NCBI RefSeq assembly: GCF_026745355.1
Contig: NC_079202.1
Span: 31,052,740 to 31,116,739 of the forward strand
DNA from: Beta vulgaris subsp. vulgaris
Lineage: Eukaryota > Streptophyta > Magnoliopsida > Caryophyllales > Amaranthaceae
DNA: 64,000 nt
Reading direction: 5' to 3'
The notes under the pieces were generated by a model. That model was not told the origin of the DNA. It searched no databases and saw only the letters and a program-made list of their open reading frames with translations. Position numbers and translations under genes: made by a program. Of the stretch, positions 57,535 to 64,000 are shown one piece after another. Every line of letters begins with the position of its first letter. The stretch's first letter is position 1.

Positions 57535-58881
57535 TGACCGCTACACTTGATTGGAGAGGTTTGATGCTGAGTCCTAAGGACACTTTCAGGGACCCTTGAG
57601 CAAAAGAAGGGCTGAAGACTTGGCACTTGGAGCCAAGAAACGAGGAAAAGAGGTCAGACCCGATCCAATCGGGCGGTCTAACCCGATTGGGCGCCCAAGA
57701 GACATAAATAACTTTGTTGCAGCCCGATTGGGCGCTCATGCCCTATCGTATATGGTTGTTGATTCCCGATCGAACAGTTCAGCTTGATGAAGTCGGGCTC
57801 CTATGAAGCTAATGATGCGCACATTGCTGGAGTATTAACAGGCAGGCCGATGATGTTAGGCGGCCCGACCCGATTACATCATGTGCCTTTGATTTTTGGG
57901 ATACTGCAAGTTTAATGAGCTCGATATTGTCGGGTGTACTTAGCCCGATCGGGCAGTGCCACGACACGCGCGTTTAATGAATTCCGGACTACTTTTTTAG
58001 AACTTTTTCCTATTTGTTTTAGGGCTTGTTTCAATAGCTAAATTAGAATTTCTATTATTCATCTTGGTTTTTTACATTAGTTTTCATAGTTTTCTCTAAA
58101 GCGTGATTTAAGAACCCTAGCTTATTGCCTTTTGCTTTCAATTCAAGAACAAACCTTTGGATTATTCACAAGTTCAATATAATTCTTCAATTTGGTAATA
58201 TTTTTTTATTACTTTCTTTATTGTTGATTAGATTACTTTCTTAGTTATTTGCAATGTTTCAAAGTATGAGTTTTTATATTGATTTTGTAATTTTTTTCAT
58301 AATTATGAGTGAGTAGTTCTATTTCTAAGATTGTGGGGATCTATGTGTGCAATGGCGGATTGAGCGATTAGTCTAATTGCCTTGTATTTCAATTGTTTCC
58401 TATGTTTGAATCATTCATGCTAGCTTTATGAGTTAGGCCTGATTTATGTTTCTACTATCGCAATACTGAATCTGCTTCGAGAGAAGAGATACCCTATAGG
58501 CTTTCAATCATTAGGCAAAGTGACCCTTGACCATGCGATAGCGGCTATGTGATCTTTGAGGGAGGTAATGTTCGAGAGAAATTACATGTCCCCTAGATAA
58601 TTTGACTTATTAGGTGGTTGTTATCCGTCCCTTATTTCTCGAATTGTATGCTTAACGATCCATAATCCTACTATTTTATTAATTGATTTATACCTTTATG
58701 TTTAATTCTGTTATTTGCTTAGTTTAGTAACACAACCATCTTCAATCTTTTTTTTAGTATAATATTAGAGTTCAAATATAATAATATAACTTTCTCCCTG
58801 TCGATTTGATCCTGACTTCCCTGACTACTAGTTATTGGACCTTAGATTATTTTTTGATTAGGTGATATGATTTTAGCCTAT
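57535..58881 (+). mobile_element. Tat/Athila-like LTR remnant
   Basis: Contains repeated CCCGATTGGGC-type segments (57650-57960), an AGCGATTAGTCTAATTGCC block, ATAGCGGCTATGTGATC, TTATTAGGTGGTTGTTATCC and a 3' part CCCTGTCGATTTGATCCTGACTT ending CTATCA. The last string closely resembles the 3' end of Tat/Athila Gypsy LTRs. No target duplication or primer-binding site follows, so it is a solo or truncated LTR with uncertain borders. Confidence 0.45.
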
Positions 58882-59300
58882 CACAAGCCTTATTGAAACT
58901 ACCCTTAAAATGGCTAACAAGACGAAGTAACTTTACAACTTTTACGGAGGGACGTCCCATACGACGATGCCACATATCCAAAAGAGAGGCTTAACCAGAA
59001 ACAGAGACATGATGAATATATTCCATGCCACCAAATTAATAAAGTCCATCCCACTTAACACCCTTTACAATCAGCTCCATCGACGGGTCCTGTATAACAA
59101 ATATATGAGAATCAAATTGAACGGTACAGTGCAAATTATTTCACAATTGAGAAATAGAAAGCAAGTTACATTCAAGATGAGACACATATAACACACGATT
59201 AAGAACAATAATTAACAAATGGAGCCTTCTTCATTAGCAACAACAGAATTCCCATTAGGGAGACCAACAGGGGAGCAACAATATCATGAACATCAAACAA

Positions 59301-60400
59301 CTAAGTAAAATCACCAGTATTATGGTGAGACGCACCCGTATCAAGAATCCATGAATAAGTGTTAAACATACTAGTCAAACAGTTTTCAGGAATTTTAACA
59401 GTACCAAACATGCTTGCCAGAACCTTCCATTGATGAACAGAGAATAAAGAGGATGGAGAGGTGGTGTTGCTTGATGAATCACCAATAGTAGCGGTATTGG
59501 CACGAGCAAGAGTGTTGCGGCCTCGTCCATTAGAGCGACCCCTCTCTCGGTCACCAGTTTCATGCCAATGAGGGGGGTATCCAATAAGTTTGCAACATGT
59601 GGCAACATCATGGCCACTTGTCTTGCAGTGGGTGCAAACAGTATATGAGTGGTCTTGATCATCACCGTGATCATGGCCACGAGTGGAATCCACTCGAACA
59701 GTCGGAGGATTGAGTGGCAATTTGGACCCTTTCATTTTGGATAACCATTTTATAGACTCGGTCAAGGGACGGGAGTGATTCAAGAGCCAAAATTGCAGCG
59801 CGAGTTTAATATGGGGTATATAAATCCATCAAAAATTGGTGAATTTGACGTTGTTTACGTCGATAGGCTTGCTTGCTCACGATGTCGCGGGCGGTACAGC
59901 AGGAGCACGCAAGAAGGGGCTAATGTCTATGGAGTTTTTCCCACAAAACATGGAGTTGAGAATAATAAGAAGTAACGACATGGTTTTTGCCTGTTCACAC
60001 TTGGCTATGGAAGTCTGAAGTTGGTGAATTCGAGGGCCATTGGCCACCGCGTAATGGACTCTAAGAGTTTCCCAAAGACGACAAGGATCGTCTACTTTTA
60101 GGAATGGAAAGACAAACTTCCGGTGTTATGGTGTTAATGATCCATGAGACAAGCATGGCTTGTAATGCGGCCCAATACTCAATGGTGCACGGGGAGGAGG
60201 GCGATGTAATACGACCATCAATAAAACAAAACTTTCGACGGGTTTCAAGGGCTGTTTTAATGTCGGTCGCCTAGTCGTCATAGTAATCGTTTCAAAGACG
60301 ATCTATCGAACATGGCCAGGTAATATGGAGAGGTGTGATCGATTTTTGGTAGTGGTTTGACAACGTCGTCGCCGGCCATGGTTCGAAGTAAGAAGATGGA
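59301..60400 (-). pseudogene. Copia gag and protease remnant
   Basis: The best frame (59301-59783) has a zinc-knuckle-like CTHCKTSGHDVATCCKLIGYP, a Gly/Arg-rich spacer, then protease motif WILDTGASHHNTGD. Further right (59784-60400) gag-like sequence is spread over several frames with stops. The GAG-pre-integrase-like remainder extends to about 58900. Inactive. Confidence 0.83.
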
Positions 60401-60412
60401 AGGAATAGACCT

Positions 60413-60425
60413 TGCTCTGATACCA
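60413..60425 (-). promoter_or_regulatory. Copia primer-binding site
   Basis: TGGTATCAGAGCA on the minus strand, directly adjacent to the LTR at 60426, matching initiator-Met tRNA. Confidence 0.9.
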
Positions 60426-60600
60426 TGTTAAGCGATTGATTTTGGGAAAATAATGATATGCCTTTCTCATTGATTTATGGGGATAATATTTACAAGCGTT
60501 AGTTTAGGAAACTAATCTTTACAAATATGCTTAAGAGATAATATTAACATATTGACAAAGATATATATCTCTACATATACCAATATGCTATGTAGTAACA
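60426..60600 (-). repeat. Single LTR (175 bp) of the truncated Copia
   Basis: It has TGTTA/TAACA inverted termini, adjacent to the primer-binding site. No second copy in the window. Confidence 0.82.
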
Positions 60601-62617
60601 TACACCACTAAATGCTGATTTTACATTGTTGGTTGTGTTTGGATTATTTTACTGTGGTTTGCATGTAACTGAAGGCAAAAGCAAAAGAAGATGAGGCAAA
60701 GTAATTGTCATGGAGTTATGCATTGTTAGAAGAGGAAGAAGAGGAGCAAGTAAACTGTTTTGTAGTGTTTTATGTTTATTTTTTTCTCTATACTTCTTTT
60801 AAAAAGATTTATTAATTGGTTGGTTTTGTAATATTTGTTGGCAGTTTAGGGTACTAAGGTAATTAAGGGTGGATACGAAAGGATCAGGAGTTTCCTTATA
60901 TTATAGAGGTCAGTTTCCTATTATTAAGGGAAGTCCTTAACCATATAGAGCTAATTAGGTTTAAAAATCTGATTTAGTTATAGTTAAAAAAAAGGTTTAG
61001 TTTTAACTTTTTAGAGTTATATTAGAAAAAAAAATTTGGTTAACTTAGGTTTCTTTTATTAAGAATATGAATAAGTTTAAAATAAAAACTAAATCTTCTG
61101 TATTTTTATCACGTTCATCAGTTAGTGGGTTATGAGTTAAGCTTAGTTCTCAAGTAAAGAAACATGGAGTAGTGGTCTAACTTCTAGGATGTAATGAGAG
61201 TTATTGCAAGAGTTTTCAACACTTCCTTGCCTATTAATAATAGAGATACCTATTTCAGTTTCTAAGTGTCCAAGCAAAGCTATAATATTTCAAGTGTCTA
61301 AAAGAGTCAGTGCATTTGTTCCTAAGAGAGTTCACAACTTCCTGCCTTTACGTTTATTCTTATTACAAGTATTCAGAAATTTGTATTTCTTTCGGCGCTA
61401 AGGGTTTATTTTGAGTGAAATCCTAATATTGTGAAATGAAGAGAAGCAAAAGAAGACTTATAGTTAAATTGTGTAAGAGAGAGAATACTCGTTGTGGGAA
61501 CTATTGTTGGGAACCCGAGTTTATAGAGGAACTTGAGAAGATCTAGTGGTTGAGATTTTTCTACTTATATTTAAATAAGGAGCTTCCTCAATAATATTTC
61601 TTGTGTTCACTTAGTGTGTTTCATTGTTAGGTTTTTAGTCTGCAACAAGTTATGCTTATTTCTAATGCTATAATTTATCCTCTCTTGTAGTGTTTCTATT
61701 CAAACAACAATATGGTTTTAAAAGAACAAGGGATGAGGGACCAGATGTCTATTTTCTAGGCACGTAAGTTAAAATAAAATTTCTAGAAGTTTTTGTATCA
61801 ACTATTGGGATAAGAAGAAGAATAATTGATTTAATTTATTCTTCAAAATATATTCATAAGATTTTTTGTGCTTAGATTTGTGAAGGCAATTAAGAATACA
61901 CGACTGCAGTCTGTAGATTTTTACTGCAAACAAAGCTCAATAAAAAGTGAATGTAATCTAAAATATAATATCTCAAACCACTCAAACTAAGTGAATGGTT
62001 GACTCCGTTTATGAATAAATACTTTTGCTTCAAAGATTTTCTTTTAATGTCAAAAAATGTTTATTTAATATCACATTAATTTTGAAATAATAAACAAATC
62101 AATGGCAAGCACTATTAATTTGTTTTAGGGGAAACCGTGCAATATAACTTTAATAATCATTTTTCAATACTACCTTCAATAAGATTATTACAGTTCTAGG
62201 CTTCCTTCCAAGAAATTGAGTCATGTGGTCAATCAAGTCTGTGCTGCCTCCTAAGCGGTTATTGAAGTTCTTGTCTTCCTTGTAATGGCTAGCACGCATG
62301 AGGCCTTAATTGCTAGCATTAGGAGCAGGGGAATTGGATGTTCAATGCTCTTAAAAATTTATCTTATTTAGTGTAGTAACAAAATCTAGCACGAAGAAAA
62401 AACAGAGACAGTAAAAGCAGGTCATTTTTTAATAGAGTATAATATTTTTAGGATATATATGTTTTCTAGAAATATAATCTGGATAAGTTTCCTAATATGT
62501 CGAGGACTATTATTAAGTTGTAAAATATAAATATTAACCAATGGTCATCACTCCACATAGAGGAGTTTTCCTAAATCTAGCATCGTATTACAGTCTTAGG
62601 TTTCTCACAAAAAAGTT
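60601..62617. other. AT-rich intergenic DNA, nothing recognised
   Basis: No gene, array or terminal repeat identified. The longest frame (61204-61401) has no family resemblance. Confidence 0.5.
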
Positions 62618-62991
62618 TGGTTTTCTACATAGTACCTTTGTATTTTACGAAATTCTATGTTGTAACCGACGTTTTTGGAATCTCCATGTTGTACTCCTAA
62701 TATTTCTTAACGTTACATACAATACCCTTATATACGATATTAAACAGTAAGTTTTGGGACTTTTTTTACCCTATGGCATAGAGTAGGATTTTTTAGCCTT
62801 GTTACTTAACTGAGGTTTGGGATATGATCTGATAAATTGAAGACTAAGTGAGGTACGGAGTAGGATTTTCTATTAGTAAGGGTATTTTTGTGTGACGTTA
62901 AGAATGTTTACAGGTACAACGTGGAGAGTTCAAAAAGGTTGGGTACACTATAGAATTTCGAAAAACCTAGGGGTACTACGTAGAAAAACCT
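62618..62991. mobile_element. MULE-like MITE, about 120-bp inverted ends, 9-bp TSD with one mismatch
   Basis: The left end TGGTTTTCTACATAGTACC and right end GGTACTACGTAGAAAAACC are inverted, and similarity continues inward (TCTATGTTGTAACC versus GGGTACACTATAGA, TTAACGTTAC versus GTGACGTTAA). The flanks are AAAAAAGTT (62609-62617) and CAAAAAGTT (62992-63000), 8 of 9 matching. It is too short to encode a protein. The terminal style (runs of T, then a GTACC-like block) is similar to the element at 8179-9257. Confidence 0.7.
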
Positions 62992-63129
62992 CAAAAAGTT
63001 CCTTTTGTTTCCTAGGCATGCGCCTACCCCTTCTTGTGCGCCCAACACCGTCCGCCACCCATGGCACCCACCGACATTCCCGAGACTTCTAAAATTAGAC
63101 CCCCACCCTCGAATGCTTTTCACTTGTCC

Positions 63130-64000
63130 AGCATGCACTTTTCGTCACCGACACAAAAAATTATATTCCTTTGATTCTTGATCACGAGAAAGTTCAGTAT
63201 TCTAATTGGGTTGAGCTATTTATGAGTCATGCCCATGCCTTTAACATTTTAGTTCAAATTACTACCGATACCAAACGACCGTCTGATATCTCTGATGTGT
63301 TATGGGCACGTCTTGGTTCCACTATTAAATGGATATATGGCACTATCTCATCTGATCTATTACAAACAATCTTTTGCTGTGGGGATTCCACACAAGCTTT
63401 TTGGGACAAATTGAAGGCTACTTTTCAAGATAACAAACATATTCGGGTCGTTTACCTTGAAAGTCAATTCAATGCTCTTTTTCGGACGTTTCATCGTACT
63501 GGAAACAATTGATAAATTGGAAGGATGAACTTGCCAATCTTGATCGACCAGTTTCGGGGAAAAAATTGGTTCTTAGGCTATCAATATTGATTTCAGTGTT
63601 GTGCCTACAATGATAGAGCAAACGGGGCCTTTACCTTCACTTGAATCCGCACGATCACGTATTTTACTCGAAGAATTTAGGCGTGCTCAAGATTCGGCTC
63701 TCACAAATTCGTCCTTCATAGCCCACGAACCACTGGCAGCATCACCTGCCACCACCGCACCACTGCAGCAATAATTGGCCTTGTTAGGGCAACGTGAGGG
63801 TGGTGGTAGTGGCCGCGACAGGGGCGGCCAACGAGGAAGAGGCCTTGGTCGCAACAATTCCAAAAAGCCTACTGCTGCCAAACACCACGCGTCGAACTTC
63901 CTGCCAATTTGAGCCGGGACGCCACACCCGTAGCCCAATTAATCGGTTCCTGGACCAGCATTACACACATAGTGGACTCTTATCCCAGCATCATTCCCTC
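63130..64000 (+). pseudogene. Copia gag fragment, runs off the window
   Basis: 63171-63512 reads a Copia gag: KVQYSNWVELFMSHAHAF, WARLGSTIKWIYGTISSDLL, QAFWDKLKATFQDNK, VYLESQFNAL. After a stop near 63512 the reading continues brokenly (KDELANLDRPVS, then a Gly/Arg-rich stretch in other frames at 63790-63870). No LTR or primer-binding site lies upstream, so the 5' end is missing. The 3' part may continue beyond 64000. Confidence 0.8.

Larger units (their letters stand above)
58890..60600 (-). mobile_element. Truncated Copia element with one LTR
   Basis: Right LTR 60426-60600 (TGTTAAGCG...GTAGTAACA), then a Met-tRNA primer-binding site and gag/protease region, all on the minus strand. Sequence ends near 58890 against the Tat/Athila-like LTR. 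Integrase, reverse transcriptase, RNase H and the second LTR are missing. Confidence 0.82.

Noticed and set aside
57530..57787. Frames in 57530-57787 on both strands
   Set aside because: Inside a Tat/Athila-like LTR remnant with CCCGATTGGGC repeats; no protein family.

Overview
The window is nuclear DNA from a plant, very probably a eudicot. It carries one long intron-rich plant gene, and almost everything else is transposable-element sequence: Copia and Gypsy-type LTRs, CACTA, MULE-like elements, a Helitron and LINE remnants. The species cannot be fixed from the sequence. There is no bacterial or organellar signature, no CRISPR array, and I recognised no rRNA or tRNA gene.

Region 1 (1-25 kb) is the host gene. 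Ten coding exons on the + strand (1655-24604) splice in frame into a protein of about 1,888 residues: an N-terminal NT-C2 (EEIG1/EHBP1-type) domain followed by a very long coiled coil. I recognise it as the Arabidopsis AT1G22060-type family. Intron 5 is 13,034 bp. It holds a TRIM-like remnant (about 6.2-6.47 kb), a large LTR-like unit (6472-10737) split by a MULE-like element with a 9-bp target-site duplication (TSD) (8179-9257), a solo LTR with TSD TTTAG (11318-12028), and a structurally complete Copia element with TSD AGCCA (12051-16788). The Copia LTRs are almost identical but its coding region is broken. Intron 1 holds a further LTR-like insertion.

Region 2 (26.2-46.5 kb) is a nest of CACTA (En/Spm) transposons. 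Copy A (27703-38080, TSD AAC) is complete end to end and inserted into the TNP2 exon of an older copy B (26211-44305), which has the opposite gene orientation. A third fragment, C (44306-about 46505), is joined to B in inverted orientation and preserves the unoccupied form of the A insertion site. Copy A carries two genes on the minus strand. One is a TNP2-type transposase with three frameshifts. The other combines a Transposase_24-like region with a Ulp1/C48-type cysteine protease; it has an in-frame stop and has lost the His-Trp motif that copy B retains. Arrays of 156-169-bp repeats and a G-rich tract flank the second gene. A Gypsy-type solo LTR (38345-40877) sits inside the C-rich tract of copy B.

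Region 3 (46.5-64 kb) is a graveyard of unrelated fragments: a LINE ORF1 (DUF4283) piece, a 1.48-kb retroposed sequence with 13-bp TSDs (50944-52421), a 263-bp Helitron (52849-53111), a LINE reverse-transcriptase remnant, a fold-back element with 277-bp inverted arms and TSD CAGGG (55427-57156), a Tat/Athila-like LTR remnant, a truncated Copia with one LTR (about 58.9-60.6 kb), a 374-bp MULE-like MITE (62618-62991) and a Copia gag fragment running off the right edge.

Only the host gene looks functional. Coordinates marked 'about' are by eye. TE lineages were assigned by motif recognition, not by database search.
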